The notes beneath the pieces are model-generated. The model made no database searches. It had not been told where the DNA came from and saw only the letters and a program-made list of their open reading frames with translations. The position numbers and the translations under genes were made by a program. Below, one piece after another: positions 1-6,966 of a stretch of 20,692 nt of DNA. The stretch's first letter is position 1; each line of letters opens with the position of its first letter. The stretch is from JANOQP01 sp044227705 (GTDB lineage: Bacteria; Bacteroidota; Bacteroidia; Chitinophagales; Saprospiraceae). The stretch covers positions 1 through 20,692 of the forward strand of contig JBGAWE010000065.1 in assembly GCA_044227705.1 (NCBI GenBank), in the 5' to 3' direction.

Positions 1-2346
1 GGCCCATTGCCCTTCCAGCCGACCTGTTCCGGGCATTTCCTCGTCGGTTTCGATTCGTTGCAGAACATTTGGCTGAACAGCAGCAGCGCCTACAACCTGA
101 CTCGGGTTGACCAGGGCGGGAGTTGCACGGATGCCTCCCTCCTTTGCCTGGCAACGCCGGCGGGTGGCATTAAGAGCTGCCGAGCTTGGGGGGCGAACGT
201 GGCGTTTGCCACCTCGAAAGGAATCCTACAATACGGACCAGCTTGCAAATGGCAACTGATGACCGAGGCGGACGGGCTGCTTTCCAACGAAATCGGCATG
301 GGCACGGGCGATCATCCCGACCTGTGGGCCTTTGCAAACCAGTACGGAATCCCCTCTTCAGCGCACGGGTTCGACACCTTGCAGCAGCTCAAACGCACGG
401 CTGGCGGTGGTTTTGAGCTGGTCAGCCACAAGGTTCCGACTGCCTATTTGAACAGTTTCGAGAACCAAGCCTGGTACGCCAACATCGGCCTCGTCGCCGC
501 GGACAAGGACGGCGACATCTGGGCGGCCTATCAGGTGAAGGGAATTTGGAGTCAGCCGTTTCAGCCCTCGAACCGACTGGCGAGGTTCAACGCCGACAGC
601 GGCACTTGGACGAAAATCAACGGCATCAGCCAGAGCGGGGGCATCTACTCGCTCGAAATCGACCCCAACGACCACTCCGTCTGGATTGGCTACACCGACT
701 GCCTTGGGCATCTTTTAGCCGACGGCTCCTTCCAAAAGTTCACCACCTGCGACTCGGGCCTGCCGGGCAATCTGGTCTATCAGATTGCCTTTCACCCCGA
801 CGGCTCCATCTTCGTCGGCACAGACAACGGCATCGGCATCCTCAAGCCGTCAAGCCCGTCGCTGCAGGCTTCGTTCAACAACCCCGTGGCCTGCGCGGGC
901 AGCGCGATTGTCTTTGAGAACACGACGATTGGGGCTTCGGGCCACGTCTGGAAAATCGACGGCCAGCCCGTTTCGACGGAGAAGAACTTGACCTGCGTCA
1001 TTCAAAGCCCCGGCCCGCACATCGTTGAGCTGTCCGCATCGAACGCGCAGGGCTGCACCGTCAAAACCACCGAAATCGTCGAAGTCCACCCGAAGGCCGA
1101 CCTCTCCGCCATGCCCAAAAAAGTGGTCAAGTGCGACGGCGGCACCACGCTCGTCGCGCCGGAATGGATGAAAGATTACCTGTGGAAATCGGGCGGCGCG
1201 GTGCTCGGCAGCGGCCCGGCGCTCGACGTGACCACCTCGAAGACCGTCTCGCTCATCGTCACCGACTACTGCGGCGGCACGGCCTCGGCGGACATCGAAG
1301 TGTTCCTCTCGCCCGATTGCGTGTGGCCGGGCGACATCGACCGAGACAACATCGTCGACATCTACGACGCGGTGACCTTCGCCCTCGCCTTTGGCTTCGA
1401 CGGGCTGCCCCGCGCCGAACAGACCACCTTTTGGAGCGGCCTCGCGGCGCAGGACTGGGGGACGAACATCCTCTCCGGCCTCGACGCAAAGCACTTCGAC
1501 GCCAACGGCGACGGGCAAATCGACCGCTCCGACTTCCTCGCCATCGATTTCAACTATCGGAAGACGCACGGCATCGCCCCACCGCCGCCGGGCCTGGCCC
1601 CAAGCCCGTACCGCCTCGAACCAGTGCTGCTCGACGCGAAGCCCGAAGGAGATTCGATTTGGCACCTCACCTTCGGCATAGACGCCCTATCGGACAGCTC
1701 GGCCGCTGGTTTCGACCTGCTCGGCGCGGCGGTCGTCGTGAGCTACGGCTTCTCGCCCGGCTACCACCTGATGGCCGACCCGGAGGTCGTTTTCAATAAA
1801 AGCACCCTCGGAACTGAGGGGAAAGACCTGCTCACCCTCTCGAAAAACTTCCCCGCAGAGAGCCGCTGCGAGCTGGCCGCCATCCGCACCGACCTGACCA
1901 ACCGGCCCAACACGACGCGCGTGGCCGAACTGCGCTTCATCATCGTGGAGGACGTGGTTTACATCGGCGACTCGCTCCAGTTCGGCATCTCCACGAGCGG
2001 GCCTCGGGCGGTCTCGCACACCGGCAAGTTCATCCCGCTTGGCGAGGGGGGTGCGGGGAAATTCCTTTTCAAAAGCGGCACGACCGGCGCGCCAGCGCCC
2101 ACAGCGCCCGCCGAAAAGCTCACCGCCTCGCCCAACCCGACGACCGGCCTGCTGCAAATCCGGCTCGACGGGGCTGCTGGGCGCGACGCGCTCTTTGAGA
2201 TAAAAGACGCGCAGGGCCGCCCCGTTTGGTCGGCCCGACAAACAACGACGGTCGACCTCGACATGGCCCGTTGGCCGGCCGGCATCTACTGGCTCACTGC
2301 GACAGCGACCACCGGGAGGTGGCAGCAAAAGGTGGTGAAAATCTGA
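1..2346 (+). CDS. T9SS-exported surface protein with propeller, PKD-like and dockerin-like regions (5' partial)
   Basis: The reading frame is open at base 1, so the true start lies upstream; 781 residues are visible. The first ~285 residues resemble a two-component-regulator-type beta-propeller (VWIGYTD, then IFVGTDNGIGIL). Residues ~287-365 look like a PKD/Ig-like domain (ACAGSAIVFENTT, then GPHIVELSASNAQGC). Residues ~444-521 hold two dockerin/EF-hand-like calcium loops, GDIDRDNIVDIYDAVTF and FDANGDGQIDRSDFLAI. A beta-rich segment of unclear family follows. The C-terminus from residue ~707 (SPNPTTGLLQI ... WPAGIYWLTA ... KVVKI) is a typical type A T9SS sorting domain, cut off after outer-membrane export. 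The protein is therefore probably displayed on the cell surface or released. Its binding partner or substrate is not evident, and no catalytic domain was recognised. The signal peptide should lie outside the window. Confidence 0.85.
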   Translation, partial: GPLPFQPTCSGHFLVGFDSLQNIWLNSSSAYNLTRVDQGGSCTDASLLCLATPAGGIKSCRAWGANVAFATSKGILQYGPACKWQLMTEADGLLSNEIGMGTGDHPDLWAFANQYGIPSSAHGFDTLQQLKRTAGGGFELVSHKVPTAYLNSFENQAWYANIGLVAADKDGDIWAAYQVKGIWSQPFQPSNRLARFNADSGTWTKINGISQSGGIYSLEIDPNDHSVWIGYTDCLGHLLADGSFQKFTTCDSGLPGNLVYQIAFHPDGSIFVGTDNGIGILKPSSPSLQASFNNPVACAGSAIVFENTTIGASGHVWKIDGQPVSTEKNLTCVIQSPGPHIVELSASNAQGCTVKTTEIVEVHPKADLSAMPKKVVKCDGGTTLVAPEWMKDYLWKSGGAVLGSGPALDVTTSKTVSLIVTDYCGGTASADIEVFLSPDCVWPGDIDRDNIVDIYDAVTFALAFGFDGLPRAEQTTFWSGLAAQDWGTNILSGLDAKHFDANGDGQIDRSDFLAIDFNYRKTHGIAPPPPGLAPSPYRLEPVLLDAKPEGDSIWHLTFGIDALSDSSAAGFDLLGAAVVVSYGFSPGYHLMADPEVVFNKSTLGTEGKDLLTLSKNFPAESRCELAAIRTDLTNRPNTTRVAELRFIIVEDVVYIGDSLQFGISTSGPRAVSHTGKFIPLGEGGAGKFLFKSGTTGAPAPTAPAEKLTASPNPTTGLLQIRLDGAAGRDALFEIKDAQGRPVWSARQTTTVDLDMARWPAGIYWLTATATTGRWQQKVVKI

Positions 2347-2465
2347 CGCGGGCCTCCGCCCGACCTCTTACCGACGCAAATCGATTCTCTGCTCCAAACC
2401 CTCGCGCTGACGGCCCGTCGCTGGCAGCGCAGGGCGGAGCCTTTCCTTTCAAAAAGAAAAAAGCC

Positions 2466-3011
2466 ATGGCATTCCTCGATTTCTTCAAAAAAACGCCCCC
2501 CTCGCCGCAAGAGCCGCCGCCCGACGACCGGGCCACCTTCCTCCAACTGCTCGAAGCGCACCTGCGCCGGGTGGCCAGCGTCTCGGGGTCGCACGCCGGG
2601 TTTGTGGAGGCGCATTTCACTGACGGGAACCGGAGCCTCTTCGCGGGCATCGCCGCACAAAAGATGTCCCTTTCGCAGGCCGACGGAGACGACCACAACG
2701 TGCTCATCGCGCAAAGCCCGGTCTGTTTCGACGTGACCACGTTCCCCGTCGGCATGGGCGCCGTGCGGCCGCTGCTCGAGCGCAAGTACGGCGGCCTCGC
2801 CACCCTCGCGCAGAACATGGCGCAGCGGCACCCGGCATTCACGCTGCAGGGCTGCACGGTGCTGTGCCTTGTGGCCTACGGTCGCGTCGGACGGCAGGCG
2901 TGGGTCAACCTCGGCATCGTCCCGACGGGCGGAGCGTGGCGCGATGCCGCGGTGCTGCCCGTCGAGTTCCTCGGCGACCGCGACCGGGCGATGCTGCTGC
3001 GCGATGGTTGA
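2466..3011 (+). CDS. Hypothetical protein, 181 aa, probably cytosolic
   Basis: I do not recognise this family. The chosen ATG at 2466 (MAFLDFFKKTPP) follows an A-rich stretch, as is common for Bacteroidota starts; the open frame runs further upstream to 2226 but overlaps the preceding gene and is Arg/Pro-rich there, like a shadow frame. The protein has no signal peptide or membrane segment. It begins with a short basic, Pro-rich section (residues 1-20), followed by a mixed alpha/beta-looking body with a helix such as FLQLLEAHLRR and a hydrophobic strand near CTVLCLVAYG. It lies 119 bases after the T9SS gene and 127 bases before the lipoprotein gene on the same strand. Co-transcription is possible but not shown. 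Confidence 0.7.
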   Translation: MAFLDFFKKTPPSPQEPPPDDRATFLQLLEAHLRRVASVSGSHAGFVEAHFTDGNRSLFAGIAAQKMSLSQADGDDHNVLIAQSPVCFDVTTFPVGMGAVRPLLERKYGGLATLAQNMAQRHPAFTLQGCTVLCLVAYGRVGRQAWVNLGIVPTGGAWRDAAVLPVEFLGDRDRAMLLRDG

Positions 3012-3138
3012 TTTTGTTGGCCTCCCTCGGCAATCTCGTCGCCCGTTTGCCCTCAATCAAATCCACCGCTATTGGGTGGGGCTTCGCGCCAAACCGGGCA
3101 CCCCCCCTTCAACCACTCACTTTCAAACTGTCTTTTTT

Positions 3139-3933
3139 ATGAAAAACATCCTCTTTTCCAGCGTGCTCGGCTTGTTGCTCGTCGCCTCCTGCAAAAAGGA
3201 CAAGGCACCCGCGCCCCCGGCCCCGGTCGACTGCAGCCACCTCGTCGCCTCCGAAGACTACGGGGGCAGCTCGGTCTACCAATACACATACGACGACGCG
3301 GGCCATATCCTCGGCATCGTAGGGGCCGACGTGCAAGTCACCTATGAGTATTTCGGCTTCGTCGACACGGACGGCGACGGCTTCGAGGACGAAGACGAGC
3401 CTTTGAAGGACTCGGTCAGGTCCACAATCGTCGACATCGAGCCGGGCCAGCCCAACGACACGACGGTGCGCACCCACCTGCTCTCGGGCGGCCTTGCCTA
3501 CCGTCAGGTGCGCCGCCAATCCGACGGCACGACCGTCAACCGCGACTACCTGCGCGACGCGAACGGAAACATCGTGAAGGAGACCTACTACGACGCGACC
3601 GGCGCGGTCCTCATCTCCGATTCATATGAGTACGACGGCGACGGCAACCCCGTCAAGGTCACCGTCCGCGACAACGCCGGGGTGATAAACTTCACCAAAA
3701 CCTACACCTACGGCCCGGCCTCGCCCGACAACACCATCATCACCGGCAAGGTCTACTGGTGGCCCGACCCGCCGAAACTGCCGACGAAAATCACGACGAC
3801 CTCCTCGAGCGGCTCGGCCACCGTGGAAGACATCAACTACCTGCTCGACAGCCTCGGCCGTGTCATCTTGAAGACGACATCGAACTCGTCGGGCGGTGCG
3901 GCGACACAGGTCGTCTACACCTACAAGTGCTGA
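3139..3933 (+). CDS. Lipoprotein with YD/RHS-like repeats, 264 aa
   Basis: The N-terminus MKNILFSSVLGLLLVASC is a lipoprotein signal peptide with lipobox VASC; Cys18 would be lipidated, placing the protein at the periplasmic or outer face of a membrane. The body contains several short YD-repeat-like units of the type Y-x-Y-D-x-x-G-(N/H)-(I/P), for example YQYTYDDAGHILGI, RDYLRDANGNIVKETYY and YEYDGDGNPVKV, as in RHS/YD-repeat proteins but without an RHS core or toxin domain. An acidic DTDGDGFEDEDEP stretch near residue 76 resembles a calcium-binding thrombospondin type 3 loop. The ATG at 3139 is preceded directly by six T residues and gives a perfect signal peptide; the longer open frame upstream is not credible. 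The function is unknown, probably structural or adhesive. Confidence 0.8.
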   Translation: MKNILFSSVLGLLLVASCKKDKAPAPPAPVDCSHLVASEDYGGSSVYQYTYDDAGHILGIVGADVQVTYEYFGFVDTDGDGFEDEDEPLKDSVRSTIVDIEPGQPNDTTVRTHLLSGGLAYRQVRRQSDGTTVNRDYLRDANGNIVKETYYDATGAVLISDSYEYDGDGNPVKVTVRDNAGVINFTKTYTYGPASPDNTIITGKVYWWPDPPKLPTKITTTSSSGSATVEDINYLLDSLGRVILKTTSNSSGGAATQVVYTYKC

Positions 3934-3949
3934 TTCTCACCTGTTCAAT

Positions 3950-3976
3950 CTTCTTTTTTATGAAAAACAAGTTCAA
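3950..3976 (+). repeat. Start-codon leader repeat, copy 1
   Basis: This 27-base segment is identical to 4784-4810. It begins CTTCTTTTTT, contains the start codon of the gene at 3960, and ends inside codon 6. A shorter 18-base match lies at 3131-3148 over the start of the lipoprotein gene. The two full copies precede unrelated protein bodies, so the identity is not simple paralogy of whole genes. Confidence 0.9.
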
Positions 3977-4709
3977 CATAGTCGCCTCGCAAGAGTGCGG
4001 CGGGTGCCGCCGCCATGCCCTTCGGAATGCTCGGAACTGTGCCGCCGTCCTCCTTTTGCTCGCAACCGGGCTGGCCGCGCTGGTGCCGACGGGCAGCATC
4101 CTCTCCGCCACCATCGGCCGCAGCCTGCCGGTCGGCGACTTCGCCAGCACGTCATCTGCCAAGGCTGGTTTCGCCAGGCAGGGCCAGTTCTGGTCGCTCC
4201 ATTACGCCTATCAAATCAGCGGTTTTGGGATGGGGATCTCGGTGCAGTCGCACAAAAACCCCATCGACACTGATGCCATGAGGACACAGACCGGCGGCAC
4301 CTTCGACCAGGTGGAGAGCGGGCCGTGGAAGCTGACGGCGGTCTATTTCGACCTGTTCGGCAACGTGCCCCTCGCCAAAAAGCGGCCCGTCTGGCTGGGG
4401 CTGGGTTGCCACTTCGGGCTGGGCGGAGCGACCTACCCGCAACAGACCTTCACCAACTTACTGGTAGGTCAGGTGCGCGTCTCGGAAGGCTCGGCACCCG
4501 CGCTCCTCGCCGGGCTGATGGCCGACCTGAATGTGGGCCTCACCGGTCGGCTCTCGGCCAAGCTGCGGCTGGGCTACCAGAGCACCAACCCCAAGTTCAT
4601 CGGCCTGCTCATCACCGCGCCCGATGGCAGCCAGACGACGGTCGACGGTAAGCAGTCCTTCCGACAGGCGAGCTTGAGCGCTGGACTGGCGTGGGCGTTC
4701 AGGAAGTGA
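3960..4709 (+). CDS. Putative outer-membrane beta-barrel protein, 249 aa
   Basis: The start at 3960 (MKNKF) lies 26 bases after the lipoprotein stop, in the same T-rich leader used by the neighbours. A hydrophobic stretch at residues ~28-45 (AAVLLLLATGLAALVPTG) looks like a signal-peptide core, but about 27 residues precede it, including three cysteines and many basic residues, which is unusually long for an n-region. The rest has alternating aromatic/small-residue strands (WSLHYAYQISGFGMGISV, LTAVYFDLFGNVPL, ASLSAGLAWAFRK at the C-terminus) typical of Bacteroidota outer-membrane barrels with a terminal aromatic-rich strand. No family assignment can be made beyond porin-like or OmpA-barrel-like. 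It is part of the run of exported-protein genes 3139-6043. Confidence 0.75.
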   Translation: MKNKFNIVASQECGGCRRHALRNARNCAAVLLLLATGLAALVPTGSILSATIGRSLPVGDFASTSSAKAGFARQGQFWSLHYAYQISGFGMGISVQSHKNPIDTDAMRTQTGGTFDQVESGPWKLTAVYFDLFGNVPLAKKRPVWLGLGCHFGLGGATYPQQTFTNLLVGQVRVSEGSAPALLAGLMADLNVGLTGRLSAKLRLGYQSTNPKFIGLLITAPDGSQTTVDGKQSFRQASLSAGLAWAFRK

Positions 4710-4783
4710 TTGCCTGGGACCGCGATCGGCACGACAGCGCGGGCCACCTCTGGCTGAACGCGCCAATTCATCACAACTCAAAC

Positions 4784-4810
4784 CTTCTTTTTTATGAAAA
4801 ACAAGTTCAA
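4784..4810 (+). repeat. Start-codon leader repeat, copy 2
   Basis: This is an exact copy of 3950-3976 covering the start of the gene at 4794. Six T residues stand directly before ATG and five A residues follow within codons 2-3, so the start codon sits in a T-tract/A-tract near-palindrome. No Shine-Dalgarno sequence is present. Confidence 0.9.
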
Positions 4811-5189
4811 AACGGGCCTGCTCGGCCTGTTCCTCCTCCTCTTTGCCATGCCCGTCGCACAGGCCGCCACTGCGTCCGCCGACACGCTCCTCCTGAAAAG
4901 GAAGCTCCACTATCAGGGCCACAAGATCAAGAACGCAAAGGCCCTGCGGTCAATCGTGGAGACCGCGCACGACGACGAGGCGATGAGCCTCTTCCGCAGC
5001 GTCAAATCGACGAGCCTGGCGGGCAGCGCGCTCGTGGCGGTGGGCGGGCTGTGCACCTTTTTCAGCATCGGACTGGCCCTCGTGCTGCTGCTCATCGCCA
5101 TCGTCCCACTCATCATGTCAAGGGGAAAGCTCAAAAAGCTCGTCCGCCGCTTCAACGACGTGATGACGGGCCGGGCGAAGGCTGGCTGA
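4794..5189 (+). CDS. Small exported membrane protein, 131 aa, unknown function
   Basis: A clear signal peptide, MKNKFKTGLLGLFLLLFA ending in AQA (residues 1-24), is followed by a basic segment with a short Y-x-G-x-K-like motif (HYQGHKIKNAKAL), then a long hydrophobic region at ~74-107 that could form two membrane helices, and a basic tail. This layout recalls a common small Bacteroidota protein type in which a YxLxGKxL-like motif and a NPEAYxxxKxAKS-like helix precede a Gly-rich hairpin; the resemblance is from memory and is not proven. The start codon is fixed by the same 27-base leader as the gene at 3960. The gene lies 84 bases after that gene and 53 before the next. Confidence 0.75.
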   Translation: MKNKFKTGLLGLFLLLFAMPVAQAATASADTLLLKRKLHYQGHKIKNAKALRSIVETAHDDEAMSLFRSVKSTSLAGSALVAVGGLCTFFSIGLALVLLLIAIVPLIMSRGKLKKLVRRFNDVMTGRAKAG

Positions 5190-5242
5190 CGGCTTCTCCC
5201 GGCATTTTCAAATACAATCAATCAGTTCAAAATCAATCGGTT

Positions 5243-6043
5243 ATGAAAAAATCCATCCACATCCTGCTCCTCGCGGCCTTTCCAATTGCCGCCCTTTTCG
5301 CGGCCGCGCCGCAAACTTCCAGCCACCTCTCTTCGGCGGACGCCGACAGCCTCCGCCCGCTCAAGCCGCCTGTGGGCGACATCGGCTTCGGCATCAAGGC
5401 GGCCGGGCTGAAAGGGCTTGTTTGGGAAAACAGGTTCGACTCCGTCAGCCTGCAGCTCCGCAAAATCCACAGCCGCCTTCTCACCCTCCGCCTCGACCTG
5501 ACCATCTACGGCCGGGGCGAGAAGGTCAGCGAAAAGGACGCGTACACCAGCGGCGGCTACAACTATGCCTCCCTCGAGACGAAGGGCTGGGCCATCGGCC
5601 TCTCGCCCGGCATTGAGCGGCACTTCGACGGGACGCGGCGGCTCGACCCCTATGTGGGCGTCGCGGTGTCCGTCGCCGTCGCCGGGCGCTTGAAGGAAAC
5701 GGAGGTTGACGACGACATCAACGCCAACGACACCTGGTTCAAGCGCGAGACGCAGCGGAGCCAGCCGGGCGGATTCGGCATCGGCCTCGACGGGCTGGTG
5801 GGCATCAACTTCTTCGTCGCCGAGCGGTTGTCGGTGGGCATCGAGTACGGGCTTGGGTTCTCGATCCTGCGGTTCGGCGGCAAGGTCAGGTCGAAGGTCA
5901 CGACGCGCTCGAAGCCAGTGGCGACCGGGGCTGAGACAATCACCATCGTCGAGCAGAACGACGACGAGGCGACGCTTCGATCGAGCTACTTCGGCAACCG
6001 GGGGGTGGCGGGGCTGCAGATGGCTTTTTATCTCGGGCGTTGA
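5243..6043 (+). CDS. Putative outer-membrane beta-barrel protein, 266 aa
   Basis: The ATG at 5243 gives a signal peptide (MKKSIHILLLAAFPIAALFA, cleavage probably after AAA near residue 26). The mature part has repeated amphipathic strands: IGFGIKAAGLKGLVW, LLTLRLDLTIYGRG, GWAIGLSPGIERHF, DPYVGVAVSVAVAGRL, GFGIGLDGLVGINFFV, LSVGIEYGLGFSIL, ending in GLQMAFYLGR. This matches the outer-membrane beta-barrel style of Bacteroidota (OMP_b-brl type). The long frame upstream from 4691 is discarded because it overlaps the preceding gene. It is the last gene of the exported-protein run and is followed 20 bases later by a strong terminator hairpin. Confidence 0.78.
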   Translation: MKKSIHILLLAAFPIAALFAAAPQTSSHLSSADADSLRPLKPPVGDIGFGIKAAGLKGLVWENRFDSVSLQLRKIHSRLLTLRLDLTIYGRGEKVSEKDAYTSGGYNYASLETKGWAIGLSPGIERHFDGTRRLDPYVGVAVSVAVAGRLKETEVDDDINANDTWFKRETQRSQPGGFGIGLDGLVGINFFVAERLSVGIEYGLGFSILRFGGKVRSKVTTRSKPVATGAETITIVEQNDDEATLRSSYFGNRGVAGLQMAFYLGR

Positions 6044-6063
6044 ACATCCCTCCTGTTCGGCTG

Positions 6064-6105
6064 AAAACCGGGGCGCTTGCAACCCACAAGCGTTCCGGTT
6101 TTTGC
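6064..6105 (+). terminator. Rho-independent terminator after the exported-protein genes
   Basis: The 16-base arms 6064-6079 and 6087-6102 pair completely, with two G-T wobbles in the middle, around a 7-base loop; a run of T residues ends the 3' arm. It lies 20 bases after the stop of the barrel gene. Confidence 0.85.
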
Positions 6106-6208
6106 TTGCGAAGAGGCGGTCGAGGAGGGGTTGCTTCTCTTTTATTCGGCCGACCCGCCAAAAACCGTCCAGCCCACAGAATTAAAAAAGGTTTTCATCT
6201 CCAAACTT

Positions 6209-6250
6209 GGGCGAGAAGCGAAAAAGTCGAGCTACTTTCGCCCGACTTTT
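6209..6250 (+). promoter_or_regulatory. Two mutually exclusive hairpins in the rpsO upstream region
   Basis: Hairpin A pairs 6209-6218 (one bulged G) with 6235-6243. Hairpin B pairs AAAAGTCG at 6222-6229 with CGACTTTT at 6243-6250. The two interleave, so they cannot both form as simple stems. The block ends 80 bases before the rpsO start. A near-match to the Bacteroidota -7 element, TACTTTCG at 6233-6240, lies inside it, so the same bases could instead be promoter DNA. S15 is known to repress its own mRNA through leader structures in several phyla; such a role here is inference. Confidence 0.4.
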
Positions 6251-6330
6251 CAGACAACCTGAAATTCAAACTGATGACGGACCGCCTGCCAGCGATTCGA
6301 TTTGGTTCACTAAAAATCTTTAGCAACAAC

Positions 6331-6609
6331 ATGGCAGTTTACTATCCAAAGGAGAAGGTCGCCGAAATCGTCAAGGAGTACGGCGGCGGCAACCCCAACA
6401 ACACCGGAGCCACCGAGGTGCAGGTCGCGCTGCTGACCTACCGCATCCAGGAGCTTTCCAACCACCTGCGCACCTTCAAAAAGGACCACGCCACGCGCCG
6501 CTCGCTCGTCTCGATGGTCGCGCAGCGCAAGAGCCTGCTGGGCTACTACGCGAAAAAGGACATCTTCAAGTACCGGGCACTCATCGAACGGCTCGGCTTG
6601 CGGAAGTAA
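6331..6609 (+). CDS. rpsO: 30S ribosomal protein S15
   Basis: This 92-residue protein has the full S15 fold sequence: GATEVQVALLTYRIQELSNH, then HLRTFKKDHATRRSLVSMV, QRKSLLGYYAKKD and the terminal ALIERLGLRK. Length is normal for the family (about 89 residues). S15 binds 16S rRNA helices near the central-domain three-way junction and is an early assembly protein of the 30S subunit. The ATG at 6331 follows an A-rich stretch; the longer open frame upstream reaches back to 6040 through the preceding terminator and is rejected. It is followed directly by a strong terminator, so read-through into pnp should be limited. The rpsO-pnp gene order is conserved in many bacteria. Confidence 0.97.
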   Translation: MAVYYPKEKVAEIVKEYGGGNPNNTGATEVQVALLTYRIQELSNHLRTFKKDHATRRSLVSMVAQRKSLLGYYAKKDIFKYRALIERLGLRK

Positions 6610-6619
6610 AAAGCATCGC

Positions 6620-6656
6620 TCGAAGGCTGGCCCACCGGCCAGCCTTCGACGTTTTT
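6620..6656 (+). terminator. Rho-independent terminator after rpsO
   Basis: A perfect 13-base-pair stem (6620-6632 with 6637-6649), a 4-base loop and five T residues at 6652-6656 follow the rpsO stop by 10 bases. Confidence 0.93.
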
Positions 6657-6786
6657 AACCACGGGCTGCCGGATGCGGCCGCCCAATTTCAATCACGGCC
6701 ACAACGGCTCGGAAAACCGCCGCCCGGCCCGCTTCTTTTAAGAACCACTGCGACCGTCGCCACGCGCACGACCCAGTTGCAGGATG

Positions 6787-6881
6787 TGAAATTTTACCGG
6801 TCAACGCCTTGCCCCGAAGGGGTCATTGAGGCCATCGACAGGTTGCCCGCTGAAATTTTCCATTCTGCTCCCGCTGCGGGG
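6787..6881 (+). repeat. Two degenerate tandem units, TGAAATTTT plus GC hairpin
   Basis: TGAAATTTT occurs at 6787-6795 and again at 6851-6859, 64 bases apart. Each copy is followed 11-17 bases later by a small GC hairpin: CCCC/GGGG with a GAA loop at 6812-6822, and CCCGC/GCGGG with a single-base spacer at 6870-6880. The first unit also has an imperfect outer pairing (ACCGGTC against GACAGGT). The form resembles REP-like intergenic hairpin repeats seen in some Bacteroidota genomes; that comparison is from memory. Confidence 0.45.
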
Positions 6882-6927
6882 CCTCTCGGTCGAGGTTTGT
6901 TTTTCACGGAAGACTGGCCTCCCGACG

Positions 6928-6961
6928 GTGTTTTTGGGCAAATAGGGCCAAAAACACTTTT
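6928..6961 (+). promoter_or_regulatory. Terminator-like hairpin directly upstream of pnp
   Basis: GTGTTTTTGG at 6928-6937 pairs perfectly with CCAAAAACAC at 6948-6957 around a 10-base loop, followed by four T residues and, 9 bases after the stem, the pnp ATG. Position and shape suit either an attenuator or a double-stranded leader used for PNPase autocontrol, as known for E. coli pnp. The role here is inference. Confidence 0.5.
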
Positions 6962-6966
6962 ATCAG

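Larger units (their letters stand above)
6657..6966 (+). other. rpsO-pnp spacer: no gene; hairpin repeats and pnp leader
   Basis: No credible gene lies here; the small open frame at 6777-6974 starts with TTG and runs through repeat-like sequence into pnp. The spacer holds two degenerate repeat units (6787-6822 and 6851-6881) and a hairpin at 6928-6957 directly before pnp. The part 6661-6780 shows nothing that I can identify. Confidence 0.6.

Noticed and set aside
2350..2362. Small CGGGC/GCCCG stem after the first gene
   Set aside because: Short stem without a T-run; not a credible terminator.
3063..3079. Hairpin CCACC/GGTGG in the gap before the lipoprotein gene
   Set aside because: Only five base pairs, no T-run, and about 50 bases from any stop codon; expected by chance in GC-rich DNA.
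5222..6082. Minus-strand open frame (286 codons) opposite the second barrel gene
   Set aside because: It runs through the terminator hairpin at 6064 and is antisense to a gene with a clear signal peptide and barrel strands.
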